A stretch of DNA of 64,000 nucleotides from Medicago truncatula (GCF_003473485.1 NC_053045.1:58570494-58634493), one strand, 5' to 3'. Counted from the stretch's first letter, positions 1 to 10,817 are shown. Numbers and translations: made by a program. The notes: generated by a model not told the origin, from the letters alone.

Positions 1-26
1 TCATACAAGTAAATTACTCAAATGCT

Positions 27-141
27 CTTCGGCAGTTAACTGCCGAAGTTTTAAAAATACGGCTGCAGTTAACTGTCGAGGAAAACTTCGGCAGTAAACT
101 ACCGAGGAAAACTGAAAAACTTCGGCAGTTAACTGCCGAGG
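27..141. repeat. Cluster of four palindromic repeats (CGGCAGTTAACTGCCG type)
   Basis: A perfect 22-bp palindrome centred on GTTAAC lies at 27-48, followed by three diverged copies near 62, 89 and 120, separated by short A-rich spacers (GAGGAAAAC). Every copy can fold on itself. Such palindromes are usually part of the ends or body of a DNA transposon; the array begins at the window edge, so the parent element cannot be delimited here. Confidence 0.75.
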
Positions 142-160
142 AAACCTCAAATCTGTTTTT

Positions 161-234
161 TTTTTTGACAAAATCCATAAATTGTCATTAATAACAAACC
201 TTTTTTTTTTTTGACAAAAACCATAAATTGTCTT
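161..234. repeat. Imperfect tandem duplication with poly-T
   Basis: A unit made of a T-run plus GACAAAATCCATAAATTGTC and TTAATAA occurs twice in tandem, about 43 bp apart, with one or two mismatches. It is a simple local duplication; no gene is seen. Confidence 0.6.
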
Positions 235-347
235 TAATAATATTTATTGATTTTGAATGTTTCAATCATTATTTTGATACGTTTCAAACAATTGCAGTAT
301 TATACTTATGCGTATATATCTTAATAAGAATAACATTTAAATCAGTG

Positions 348-548
348 TAAAAATTAAGCATTTGAATATTGTTTTGCACATTACTTAAATACAAATAATA
401 AAAAAAATTCGTTAAAATAATTGTGCACAACGATTTTTTTTAAGGTATAATATATTGTTATATTTTCTACATTAAAATAATTGTGTACAAAGATTTTTTT
501 TATTTATTTAAGTAATTTGCAAAACAATATTCAAATACTTAATTTTTA
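348..548. mobile_element. Short foldback MITE (201 bp)
   Basis: The first about 44 bases are almost exactly the reverse complement of the last 44 (arms start TAAAAATTAAGC and end ACTTAATTTTTA, with the AATATTGTTTTGC arm shared). The centre holds a second direct duplication of an ATTAAAATAATTGTG block. The element is non-coding. No clear target duplication is visible, so the superfamily is unknown. Confidence 0.65.
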
Positions 549-2058
549 AACTTATTGAAATGTTTAAGCGGGTAATGTGTGAATTCCCCTCTGTGAGGAG
601 TACGTGGTGTCCCATGTTTGGCTTACAGTCTTCATTTTCACATCATAATATGTTGAGGTGGCCACATGTTCGTAGCTTATCTACCATGTGGCTTCAGTGC
701 TCATATATAGTCGTTTCTGTTAGTGACACTATAAATATGGAGCGTGAGTTGATTTCCTAATTGTCTTGTTCCACGAAGCTTGATTAAGCCTAATGACTTC
801 ACAATTTTTATATACCTCAGTAGACTCAAAAAAAATCCAGGTTGCATGTATTAGACTTCGTTTGTGCTTGCCTAACCTACCATTGGAAGAAGATGTGGGG
901 GTACTCTTCCAACTTTGAGTCATATGTAATCTCAATCTCACTAAAGCCTTCCAAAATGATGCGTCGTTTTACTTCATACCTCCATATTTATACTCTCACC
1001 CCTATCCAACCATATGATATTTCTTATATAAACTTGTTTGTAGCCCACCAAAAATAATTTTTTTGGACTAAAAAAATCTAACAAAGGAAAGTTTTTTAAA
1101 TTTCCATATTTTTAAAGATCTGGTTTGAATATTTAAATAGAAAGTTTTGTAAGCAAAATATCAAATATGAATATAGATATGGGATATTTGGCACCACCAA
1201 AAAAAGATATGGGATATTTGGAAATTCAAAATATATTGTAATTTCCACAAACTTACTTTTTTTTATCTTTGGTAATTTCCAAATTTTACGAGAGTAGCCT
1301 AATCCATAAACTTTAGATCATAATAGCCAATACCTTTAAAGCTTTGGGCCAACTTTTTCCTTATACAAATAAAGATGAAAATATATTAGTTCGACCGATT
1401 TAGATCTGGCTAGGTTTGAATTATTTTAAATAGATCAGGCTAAGACTTAAAAAAAATCATATTTAGCTAAACATGTCAGACTTCAAGGCTTAAAGAAAGC
1501 CTTTTCCAGGTCTATGAGGCCGGCCGGTATATTTGAGTAAATATGAATGTTTTTTCATAGTTTTTCTTATTATATTAGATTGTATGCTCCATGTTAAGCA
1601 TGTTTATCTTCTTTTTTTTTACAAAAGATATCTTCACAAATTTAAAAAATATTAATTCACATTAATTTTTGACGTATTTAAATATATTATTATAAAGTGT
1701 AATAAACAATATTATTACAAAAGGTGAATTCAAGCCACCAGACTACTTGACAAAAAAAAAGTATAATAAAAATATTTTTTGTCAAAAATAAACAACATTC
1801 ATTCATTCAAATTGATAGCATAAAATGACAAAATACATATACCTAAAACATGACTATATTCAAGCAATCGAAAAACGCATGTCTTCAGATCTGCAAAGTT
1901 GAAGCCGCAAAAGTCATTAATTGAATATGCACTTGATCAAAGTTAATCTTTTCGACTTTGGGTTGTGTTGTGGTCCTTGAGTTTCAAACCTAAATCCAGA
2001 CACATCAATGAGTGGTCCATTTGTCGCTCTCTAGTTTCTCATTCTCTAACCTAGCTTG
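549..2058. other. Intergenic, no gene recognised
   Basis: No convincing coding region is present. The short open frames here have no recognisable motif and no supporting splice pattern. A TATA-like CTATAAATA at about 729 has no gene after it that I can identify. A small hairpin (TTGGAAGA ... TCTTCCAA) lies at about 883-912. The remainder is AT-rich and featureless. Confidence 0.5.
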
Positions 2059-2503
2059 TTAAGGTGTACAAAGAATACCAACGCTGTCTTGTAGCTTCGA
2101 CTCTTCGTATTCTATTTTTAAGTACTCATAAGCTTTCAACATACGAGACATTTTGGTTGAGTTCTTACATTCTCTATAAGAACATTCAGACTCCCTACAT
2201 TTGGCTCTTGCTTTATTTTTATCTTTCTTCACCCACTTAATTAATCCTCCCCATTTGTATGGTATAATCATGTACAACATACTTTAAACTTTCTAGATTT
2301 CCAAAACTCCATCTCAATCGCAAGGTACACATTCCCTAATCTCCTAGTTTTACGGAATCGTGGATATACTTTCTCACCGCCATCATCTTCGTCATTGGTG
2401 CTAAGAGTGATAAGAGTTTGTCATCCTCTCCATTTTCATCATTGACATCTTCTAAGTTTTTCACGAGTCTTTGTCTAGAGTCAACTTCACTATGAAACTC
2501 ATT
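2059..2503 (-). pseudogene. MuDR/MULE transposase N-terminal fragment, broken
   Basis: On the minus strand the translation contains KWVKKDKNKARAKC followed by ESEC, which matches my memory of the plant MuDR transposase N-terminal domain (lysine-rich KNDKxRxxxKC segment before the DDE domain). Upstream in other frames is an acidic stretch (VDSRQRLVKNLEDVNDENGE) and YPRFRKTRRLGN, then a degraded GMEF-type segment. Frameshifts and in-frame stops separate these pieces, and no DDE catalytic domain or zinc knuckle follows. It is a decayed Mutator relic, relevant because Mutator-type non-autonomous elements occur elsewhere in the window. Confidence 0.6.
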
Positions 2504-3243
2504 CGATGTTTCATGAGAAACAATTTCAAGTTCACCTAATTTGTAGTCATCATATGAAGAATCTTCAACCTAAGATATGTTTCACTATAAAACAACATCA
2601 TTTTACAGATATCATAGAAAAATCAGAAGAAAAAAAAATAGAGGTTCAAAAAACACAAAAATTAAAACTTAATAGAAACATATTCCATAAACAAGGTCAT
2701 ATAAAACCCTAAAACTTAATAGAAACATTAATCAGTAAATAATGTTGGAAAAATAGAAAATCATAGAAAAATCATTCGAAAAATAGAATCAGGGACAATG
2801 AAAAAATGTTACAAAGTGTCAGAAAGTTTCGACATGAGATCACAAAACCTAAAACCTCTAAAACCTAACTAAGCAACAATCAAGCCAAAAATCACCCAAT
2901 AATCAGACATAATCTTCACTCAACCCAAAACATAACCATTAGTTTTTTTTATCACAACTTCAATATAACTTAAGGGTTTGTGAATAAGTGAAGAAGATGA
3001 AGAAAAAAGGCATAGATATGCATACTCTACTGCAGCACTAAGAAGATGCATAGATATTTAACACATAAGTAGTAATTTTTGCTCTCTATATAATTTAACT
3101 TATGCAATTTTTTTTTTTTCATTACATATGCAATTTTTTGCTTGCTCGAGTTTTTTAGCGAAAAAATAATTACAACTTTATATATAGTCAAATTAATAAT
3201 AAATTAAAATGGTCATAAATTACATTTTTAAATAAATTAATGA

Positions 3244-3247
<4 letters not shown>
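2504..3247. other. Intergenic, no gene recognised
   Basis: AT-rich sequence with short duplicated phrases such as AAACTTAATAGAAACAT and ATCATAGAAAAATCA. Nothing coding is supported. It is possibly the 5' side of the broken MuDR element. Confidence 0.4.

Positions 3248-3284
<37 letters not shown>
3248..3284. repeat. (TA)n microsatellite
   Basis: An almost pure TA dinucleotide run of about 37 bp directly abuts the left terminal inverted repeat of the next element, suggesting the element inserted in it or used it as target. Confidence 0.9.
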
Positions 3285-3287
<3 letters not shown>

Positions 3288-3980
3288 AGGATCCGTTGAC
3301 ACCAAATCCTATCCGTCCTTTTTATCATCTCAACGGCTGTTATTTATTCACTTTAGATGTTTAGGTGAAGACCCTTAGCTGATAAAATAAACCACACTTC
3401 TTTTTTTTTCTTTTTTCTTTTCTGATAGCTATGGTGCTTTTATATTTGCAGAAAAAGTTCCATCATAAGATTGCTCTCTTATTTTTGATTTCACCAGGAA
3501 TAGATTTTGATTATGTTTCTCACAATTTCAAACTTCACTTTGTTATTATCAATTTTTTCTATCGATCGGCACCCCCCTTTCCATTTTATATGATTAGCTC
3601 TCCTTCTTATCTTAATGTTTATAATCAAGCAAATTTTCTACATATCAATATTATAATGGGGGATAAGTATGGATTATCACTCACAACAAACCCTGCAAAC
3701 TTTTAATCCCCTTTTCGTTGATAATTTATTTCCAATCACCATCAATAAAAAGGTTAATTAACTAATTCATTAAATTTGGAATCCTGTGATAAAAGAAGAG
3801 AGTAACGTAATCACCAGCAAGGATGAAAGAAAACTGTTGTTAGATCAGGAAAAGGAAGAAGAAGAGAGGAGATTTCTTTTATCAGCGAAAGAGTCTTCAT
3901 CTGAACAACTAAAATGAATAAATGTCATCCGTTGAGATGATAAAAAGGACGGATAGGTTTTGGTGTCAACGGATCCTGAC
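3285..3980. mobile_element. Non-autonomous DNA transposon with about 80-bp terminal inverted repeats
   Basis: The left end GTCAGGATCCGTTGACACC and the right end GGTGTCAACGGATCCTGAC are exact reverse complements, and the match extends for about 80 bp with a few mismatches (including TATCCGTCCTTTTTATCATC). Length is 696 bp. The interior contains an unrecognised 91-codon open frame (3431-3706) and is otherwise T-rich; no transposase is present. Flanks are TA-rich on both sides (ATATATATA versus TCGTATATA), so a 9-bp target duplication is possible but cannot be proved in the microsatellite. Confidence 0.85.
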
Positions 3981-3990
3981 TCGTATATAC

Positions 3991-4286
3991 TACCTCCGTC
4001 CCTAATTATAGGGCCCTTTTGAAAAAATAACGGGAATTAAGATAGTGAATATCTGTATTAAATATGTTTGTAATTACTATTGTTTTTACAATTTTATCCT
4101 TTAAGAGTGAGGAATGGTTTATGTTTTCAACATGTTATTTATTGCTGATTGAAGAAAAAGATATATAATAAATAGGGGCATATATGTAAAGAAATAATTA
4201 ATGTAGTTTTAAATAGTAAAGGGGTCTTATAAAAATGGACAAAAAAAATTCTCAAAAGGGTCTTATAATTAGGAACGGAGTTAGTA
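3991..4286. mobile_element. Stowaway-like MITE (about 296 bp)
   Basis: The left end TACCTCCGTCCCTAATTATA and the right end TATAATTAGGAACGGAGTTA are inverted repeats with the CTCCGTCC-type terminus typical of plant Tc1/mariner Stowaway MITEs, flanked by TA. Inner arms also pair (CCCTTTTGA near the left, TCAAAAGGG near the right). It has no coding capacity. It lies immediately next to the 3285-3980 element. Confidence 0.8.
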
Positions 4287-4555
4287 TATATTCAGATTCT
4301 CTAACATAATATAACATTTGAAATTAATTAATTAATTTTTTTATTATGTCAGACTTAGACCTTGAATTAATGTTATGTCAAATTAATCATAAATTTATGA
4401 TAGTAGTATCTCTAAAATATTACGCTAAATATTAGTAAAATGGAGCTTTATTTGATTGGTTATCAGCTCTTTAGTCTATTCCAAAAAATGACATATACTT
4501 TAAATACGTTTTTATAAAATAAGCATTTACATAAACAGACCCAATAATTTTCAAT

Positions 4556-5195
4556 TTTTTTTTTTTTAAGAAATCAAAATGAAATTATATATCACACCAA
4601 GCAGTAGCTCCCAGGCACAAGGTATGCCTAAGATACCACTAAAAGTTACAAGAGATCAGTATCACAACAAACAGAGATTACACAAGTTAGCCAATGTCAG
4701 ACAATCTAAAGGGTTTGACCACCACCTCTGCGTACCATAAACAAACACAACCTTTTTAGCTTTCAGCCCTCCTAAAGATAACAATTTAACCTTATCTAAC
4801 ATTTGAGGGACTAAAGTAACAGTATTATTGAACAAACGATTATTACGTTCGTTCCAAACTACCCAAGAACACAAGAGCCAAATAAGCTGCATGAACGAAC
4901 TTTTAGCTTTACCAACACTTGTCAAATGAGTAAACTGCATTAGATGATCTGCAATAATATTAGAGTCCACTCCAACAAAACCAATCCAATCACGCACCTG
5001 CTTCCATAAAGATGCAAACGTAGGACAAGATAAGAATAAATGTTCGGCCGTCTCCACGTGACCGCACCCAGAAACACAAAATATATCATCCGTAGGAATA
5101 ACACCACGAATAGCCAGGATAATTTTCAATAATAAATGAGGGTTAAAATAAATTTTCATATATGTTACACTTTTTGCCTGCAAGTGTAGCCTCTG
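4556..5195 (-). mobile_element. 5'-truncated LINE with reverse-transcriptase zinc-binding domain
   Basis: On the minus strand an open frame (5183 to 4662, 173 codons) reads CVSGCGHVETAEHLFLSCP then FASLWKQV and WVVWNERNNRLFNN. This is the pattern of the zinc-binding domain (zf-RVT) and following segment at the end of plant LINE ORF2. A non-coding tail follows and ends in poly-A on the minus strand (T-run at 4556-4569). The reverse-transcriptase core is missing, as expected for 5' truncation. A possible short target duplication AATAATTT flanks both sides. It is not an expressed host gene as far as can be seen. Confidence 0.75.
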
Positions 5196-6159
5196 TGTTT
5201 AAAAAATATAATGAAAAATAATAATTTGTTGGAAGATCTAAAGCTATAATTTAGTATGATAGATATACGTTAATTAGACCTAAATCTTAAGTTTGTTGAC
5301 TATAGCTAGGTCATGCTTGATCAATACCAGACTTTTATATTTTATGCATACCAATACCAGAATTTATATTTTTTAGAAAATTGCTTAATATTTTGTAAAA
5401 AATAAAATAAAAATTGCTTAATATGTGTTTATGAATCTTCCAGCGGAAGTGGCTAACAGTATACCCAAGAAAGCTATGTGTTAATTGAAATTAGCTAGTA
5501 GTGCTTTGAGCTGTCCATGCACGGCTATCTCTTTCATGTATTTTTAAAATATAATAACTAGCTAATAGTAATAACTTATAAAAAATTAGGAATTGTGCAT
5601 GGTTATATATATAAAAAAAACAATTTTTTTTGGAAAATAAAATACTTTTTAAATAGTTGGGCACAGATTAGCTAGTATTAAAAAAATTACTTTTTTGTTA
5701 TTACAATTCTATAACGTAGATATAGGTGATTTTTCTTTTTGTGTGTAACTCGCCATCGTAAAGAAACTACAAAAGATTAATCTCTCAAGTTATGAAATCT
5801 AAACAAGTGAATATTTTCTCTAATTTTTTTTACCAAAGCTCGAATTTAAACTCATGATGTTGATTAAACTAAAAGTTAGAAACTCGTGTTATCTCTTGAA
5901 TATAATGTAAATAGTGATTGAATTGATCATCACTTTTTGTTTACCCATTTTCTTGTAAAATAGTCAACTTTTTCTACGGTATATATTTACTCCATTGAAT
6001 GAAAAACATTGATTGATATTCTAGTTTGATTGGCTAAATATCCAAGATTGTTATCAATAAAGGTTGTAAGAAATTTACTCACCAACTAAATCGTGAGTGC
6101 AACTCTAATCTTGATAAGTCTCGAACCGAACTCACCTAAAAAAAATTCTCATAACAAAA
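5196..6159. other. Intergenic, no gene recognised
   Basis: AT-rich sequence with no recognisable reading frame, RNA gene or clear repeat ends. Confidence 0.4.
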
Positions 6160-6218
6160 AACATACCCAGGAATGCTAATTTTTTTTTTTTTTTTTTTTA
6201 ACATACCCAGGAATGCTA
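6160..6218. repeat. 19-bp direct repeats bracketing a T20 tract
   Basis: AACATACCCAGGAATGCTA occurs at 6160-6178 and again identically at 6200-6218, separated by only an A and about 20 T residues. A direct repeat of this length around a pure poly-T is what a target-primed insertion consisting of nothing but a poly-A tail would leave (minus orientation). It is inferred to be a LINE-machinery insertion footprint. Confidence 0.75.
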
Positions 6219-7160
6219 TATTTTAAATTAAAATTAAATTTAGTCTGATTACAGGCTGTGAGCTTATTAATTTGGACACCGGCATGATGGCTGATAATCT
6301 ACCTGATCTCATGCAAATTCCTAATGTGGTTTTGTGGCAACAAATATCACATGGTGGGGGCAAGCTTGCCATTTATAGGTGACATGAAATATATAAAGAC
6401 GTACTTATTGATCGATCGATTCATAAATGCATTCTCACTCATAATTTTTAATGCTAGGTACAGTTTTTACTTATATAAACTCTAAATAAAAAGAAGTTAA
6501 CCTTTTTTGGTGATACATAAAAAAAAGAAATTAATTAATGGTCGATCTATATATATGATATATCCTTGATCTAGACCAGTTATGTTCATTAATATTCTTA
6601 CCAACTTGGACTGAAGAAACAGGCTTGTTAATTTTTTTTCTTCGGAACCAATTATATCAAAATAACTGGAAAATGATTTTCAAAATAAAACAAAAAATCA
6701 TTTAATGTTTTAAATTTGAAAAGTTTTAGGGACTGATTTTTTTCTTCCTGATTGATGTTCATTATTGTAATTTGTAACTCAAACTGTTCATAATTTTCAT
6801 TTAAATTGTTAATGATTGGAGTCAAGCTTCTCCAATGTTACTAGTACTTACACTTCGCAAAACTTTGACATCTTCACAAATAGTAAAATATTTTTTCACA
6901 TTGAGTATTTTTTTTTTCACTCACTTTTCTTTTTATTTCGCTATTCCTTTACACTCATCTAACAGTTTTCACTAGGTGCGCGGGAATAGTGTATTTGAAA
7001 AAGACTAAGGTTGTTGATGGTTGGGACATGACAATTATGAATACACCGGCTAATAGATTGTCTTCCAACAAGTTTGACATTTAGGTCATGTAATGTAACT
7101 AGTCAGAAGAACTATATGAGAGATGCCCCCAAGTCTTTGTGTATTAATGGCATGTGCTCC

Positions 7161-7169
7161 TATAAATAG
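7161..7169 (+). promoter_or_regulatory. TATA box of the glycine-rich protein gene
   Basis: TATAAATAG lies 99 bp upstream of the start codon at 7260, in a position consistent with a short leader. No other TATA match lies closer to the gene. Confidence 0.7.
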
Positions 7170-7259
7170 AACTCCAATTGCCAAGCATTCTCATTACAAG
7201 AGCAAATCAAGTTTTTCCAGCTCTATTACAATTTTCTGTTTTAATTTGTGCAAATTAAG

Positions 7260-8072
7260 ATGGGAAATTTACACAAGTATGTTGGAGTACTAGTTGTGAT
7301 ATTTGCATTGGTGATAGGAACATCGGAATGCCGAAAAATACAAAAAGATGAATTTGTTGACAACTTTGGTAGAGGTGGCTTGGGTGGTGGTGCTGGCGGA
7401 GGTTTTGGTGGCGGCAGTGGTGGAGGTGTTGGAGGAGGACTTGGACACGGTGGTGGCTTTGGAGGCGGTGCTGGAGGTGGTGCAGGTGGAGGGTTTGGAG
7501 GTGGTAAAGGTGGTGGTTTTGGAGGAGGAATTGGAGGTGGTCATGGTGGTGGAGTAGGTGGAGGTGGCGGTGCAGGTGGAGGGTTTGGAGGAGGTCATGG
7601 AGGTGGAATCGGGGGAGGAAGCGGTGGGGGTGGTGGTATAGGTGGAGGTGCAGGTGGAGGCATTGGAGGTGGTGGTGGAACTGGTGGAGGTGCTGGAGGT
7701 GGCTTTGGAGGTGGTAATGGTGGTGGTGTAGGTGGAGGAGGAGGAGCCGGTGGAGGTATTGGAGGTGGTTCTGGCGGTGGCATTGGAGGTGGTAATGGTG
7801 GTGGTGTAGGGGGAGGAATTGGTGGGGGTGGTGGTGTAGGTGGAGGTGCTGGTGGAGGCTTTGGAGGTGGTGCTGGATCTGGGGGAGGTGCAGGTGGTGG
7901 AGTAGGTGGAGGTTCTGGTGGAGGCTTTGGGGGTGGTGTTGGAGGTGGCGGAGGTGCAGGTGGAGGAGCTGGCGGAGGATTTGGTGGTGGGGCTGGAGGT
8001 GGTGCTGGTGGAGGCTTTGGAGGCGGTGCAGGTGGTGGTTTCGGAGGTGGTGCCGGCGGTGATAGGGTTTGA
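7260..8072 (+). CDS. Secreted glycine-rich structural protein
   Basis: A single-exon gene of 270 codons. The first ATG in frame is at 7260; the open frame extends four codons further upstream but without an ATG. Residues 1-24 (MGNLHKYVGVLVVIFALVIG and on) form a signal peptide ending near TSEC, followed by a short charged linker (RKIQKDEFVDNFGR). The remainder is almost entirely GGGX repeats, where X is A, F, V, I, S, H, N or K, with a recurrent GGGAGGGFGGG module. This is the layout of plant cell-wall glycine-rich proteins, which are exported and deposited in the wall; the specific role is unknown. A TATA box lies at 7161 and an AATAAA signal at 8126. The repetitive DNA (GGTGGAGGT) makes long proline-rich or valine/leucine-rich open frames on other frames that are artefacts. 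Repeat number probably varies between accessions. Confidence 0.9.
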   Translation: MGNLHKYVGVLVVIFALVIGTSECRKIQKDEFVDNFGRGGLGGGAGGGFGGGSGGGVGGGLGHGGGFGGGAGGGAGGGFGGGKGGGFGGGIGGGHGGGVGGGGGAGGGFGGGHGGGIGGGSGGGGGIGGGAGGGIGGGGGTGGGAGGGFGGGNGGGVGGGGGAGGGIGGGSGGGIGGGNGGGVGGGIGGGGGVGGGAGGGFGGGAGSGGGAGGGVGGGSGGGFGGGVGGGGGAGGGAGGGFGGGAGGGAGGGFGGGAGGGFGGGAGGDRV

Positions 8073-8125
8073 GTTAAAATATTCTTAATCCTATTATAAT
8101 GTAATGGGTTATTCTTGAAAAATGA

Positions 8126-8131
8126 AATAAA
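8126..8131 (+). terminator. Polyadenylation signal AATAAA of the glycine-rich protein gene
   Basis: AATAAA lies 54 bp after the stop codon at 8070-8072, a normal distance for a plant 3' UTR signal. Confidence 0.5.
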
Positions 8132-9258
8132 TGCAACTTCTTATTAAATATGAATTGATCTTGTTCATTTGTAAAATTGGAGTAAAATTGATGCAAATTT
8201 TTAAAATATTTCATGCATCTCCACTTGTACCGCCAAATTCTTGCAAATCAAAGCACAGCAAATCTAGTGATTTCCATTTTCGCAAAAGATCGATTTCTCT
8301 TTTATACTTGAATGAAAATTGTAAGGCCATATCAGAAAAATGGTATAAGTAACCTCTTTCCTAATAAATTATGTGTATGGTGTAAAAAGTATAATATAAA
8401 GGGTTAACCATATTTGTTTGACTTGTTGTTTTTTGGTCTTTTTGGATGCACATGTATAATGTTTATTTTAAAATAGAAAATATATATTTTTCAGAGGTAG
8501 TTTCATGTACTATATCATTCTATTATAGGCTTGGTTTATTTGGAGGGAGGGAGAAAATTCGGTGTGTATCTTCATTCTAATTATAATTCTAAACCATTAA
8601 AATGCTTTAGAAAATATAGATACTATAAAACACAAAAAAAAAAAAAAAGGATTAATTAAAAAAATATGATACATGAAAATATAAATGCAATAAAAGAATA
8701 TGTATCTGCAATGTTCATTCGTAGTTGTAGCTATAATAAAAATTTACAAACTTGTGTAAAAATAGATATATCCGTTGACGTTATACATTGAAAAATCAAA
8801 GGATGCGTATTCCATTTCCATATAGTGTTGATCATATGACGGAAGTGAAGTCATTACCTTTTTATATCATGGTTGAACTACTCCTAAATGGACAACTCGA
8901 ACCAGCAGTAAAAATATATTATGGAGCTGGCTACTGGAGCCATCACATTTTAATGTTTGGAGTCAACCGGCTCTTGATGCTTATCTTAACTAGTTACAAT
9001 TGACAGTAATACCAAAAATTAGGATAGGAATAAAGTTCTAAACAACTTAAATCTCTGCTAAGCTCACCAAACTATGAGTATCCCAATATCTTGGAGATTA
9101 CCATAAGACAAAAGGATATGGCATTGCCACTGAGAGAGATGACCTATACTTTGTATCTAACAATATACACATAATGGAAACCGAAAACATTTCTAATTAA
9201 GTAGCATAATAACTTCTCTCATCATTGATTGTGAAATAATATGAGTTGAAGCACGTAC
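8132..9258. other. Intergenic, no gene recognised
   Basis: AT-rich sequence after the glycine-rich gene. An open frame at 8788-9003 has no motif or codon pattern that I recognise. No repeat ends were found. Confidence 0.4.
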
Positions 9259-9345
9259 TTTTCCACTCCTAATTGCAGTGTTGAAGTCCTCAGGAATTGT
9301 TGGAGGAGTAAACTCCTTCATTGGTGTGATATTCCCTTCTTCAAC
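9259..9345 (-). pseudogene. Isolated exon-like 29-codon block of unknown gene
   Basis: On the minus strand, between a consensus acceptor (TTAG at 9346-9349) and donor (GTACGT at 9258-9253), lies an open block of exactly 29 codons reading EEGNITPMKEFTPPTIPEDF and ending AIRSGK. Both boundaries are in phase 0. I do not recognise the family. No upstream or downstream exons could be joined, and a CACTA-like element begins 57 bp away on the upstream side, so this may be what remains of a gene cut by that insertion. Confidence 0.3.
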
Positions 9346-9401
9346 CTAACAAAACAAAAGACGCATAACTACAATATTATTTGGTGGACGGGGACAAATT
9401 A

Positions 9402-10314
9402 CACTACTTGAAATCTGCGTTATTCCAGTGGAATTACCTACGGATTTTGGGAAATTCTTTTTCCATCCTCAAGACTTCTCGAACATCTTACAACATTATG
9501 GATTATATAATGTAAAAATACGATAAAAACACTCTCCAACACTGTACAACATTTCCGATTTCATAATCTAAACCAAGTGAGAATGGTGGAAAAAGAAACT
9601 CTTGTATTTTTTTTTTTTGAGTAATCTTGTATTTTTATTATAAGTGATACATTTACAAGATTATTAATTTACTTATGGGAAATAAATGTGTCTAATAAAA
9701 TATATGACTGAAGAACCATTTTACTAAGTTTTCGGATTTTTGAATACCATGTGGTTCATTTTAGATAATATTGTCTTTTTTTTTATAAAAAAAAATAATA
9801 ATCTACAAAGATTTATGAATTTTGTTATCAAAGGGACTAAATTTTCCGTTTTTAAATATTGTAAGTGACTTGATTGTTCCTTTTTAATTATTGTCAGGGA
9901 TCTAATTTTCTTTTTTAGAATATTTTTAAGGGCTTAATGTCCCCTTATATATAAATGAAAGAAAGAAAATTATTAAATTGACTTTGCACACACAATAAAT
10001 TTGGATGTATTCTATTCCAAATATAATATCTAAATCTTCTTGTCAATAGTTGTGTTCTAAAATCATTTCTAAAAATAAGAAACTCAAAATCTTACAATTT
10101 TTATAATTTCATAAAGAAAGAAAAAAGTTAAACTAAACCGCAAAAACATCCGTAGGAAATCAAATTCTTAGAAATACCTGCGGAATTTTCAAAGGATTTA
10201 TTAATGGGAACGCCGCATGTAAATCCACAGGAAAACAAAAATTCTACAATATTTCTCCAGGAAATTTCTTCTAAATACCGGTATTAGTAGGAAAAACGAG
10301 AAATTCTAATAGTG
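9402..10314. mobile_element. Non-autonomous CACTA-like (En/Spm) element, about 913 bp
   Basis: The left end is CACTACTTGAAATCTGCG; the right end read in reverse is CACTATTAGAATTTCTCG, giving the CACTA terminus on both sides. Near both ends are short subterminal motifs of the CCGTAGGAAAT / CCTGCGGAATTT / CCACAGGAAAA kind, as in plant CACTA elements. No transposase is encoded; the middle is AT-rich. The expected 3-bp target duplication is not identical (TTA versus AAA), so the exact limits or integrity are uncertain. Confidence 0.55.
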
Positions 10315-10669
10315 AAAGTAAAAAAATCGTAACTAGAGAGATATAAATAAAATTTAAAGATAAATTAACTTATATAATGTAAATATAAATTAATCTTTGA
10401 CACCAAAACGAAGATTTCAGGTAATTGAATTAGATTTTTAAGGGTACAAGCAAAATTTAAGGGCACACACCTTATCACTCAAACTAGTTTACTAACACTT
10501 ATTTATATATAAGTAACACAAGGTGTCTCCCTATTGAATACTTGGGCCAAGGTGGAATTACCAAAATTAGGTGTTACACTGGTCATATATGTAATTAAAA
10601 TTCAAATGTTGTTTATGATATGACATGCATCTTTATCTTTTGAAAAATATTTAATGAATGAATATCTAT

Positions 10670-10808
10670 TTTTTTTTTTTGGTCAAGTAGCCTAGTGGCT
10701 ACAGCTCGCACAATTAAATTGTGGAGAAGTGGAGTGTCCGGGGTTCGAACCCTGGCCCCTGCATATAATATGCAATATCCTTACCAACTGAGCTAAGCTC
10801 ACGGGAAT
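10670..10808 (-). mobile_element. tRNA-derived SINE with 9-bp target duplication
   Basis: Read on the minus strand from 10808, the element starts CCCGTGAGCTTAGCTCAGTTGG (split here: CCCGTGAGC, then TTAGCTCAGTTGG, an A box), continues to GGTTCGAACCC (B box) and ends with poly-A (T-run 10670-10680 on the plus strand). The 9-bp AATATCTAT at 10661-10669 is repeated at 10809-10817, a target duplication. The plus strand also reads like a tRNA head (TAGCCTAGTGG and the palindromic GGTTCGAACC). Confidence 0.85.
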
Positions 10809-10817
10809 AATATCTAT

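Noticed and set aside
3431-3706. 91-codon open frame within the 3285-3980 element
   Set aside because: No transposase or other motif; hydrophobic/aromatic bias matches translated T-rich DNA.
7290-7783. Minus-strand open frames rich in proline or serine/threonine
   Set aside because: They are the antisense of the GGT/GGA repeats of the glycine-rich protein gene and have no start context or motif of their own.
10678-10803. tRNA gene
   Set aside because: A and B boxes are present, but there is no complete cloverleaf with acceptor stem; a poly-A tail and target duplication show a SINE.
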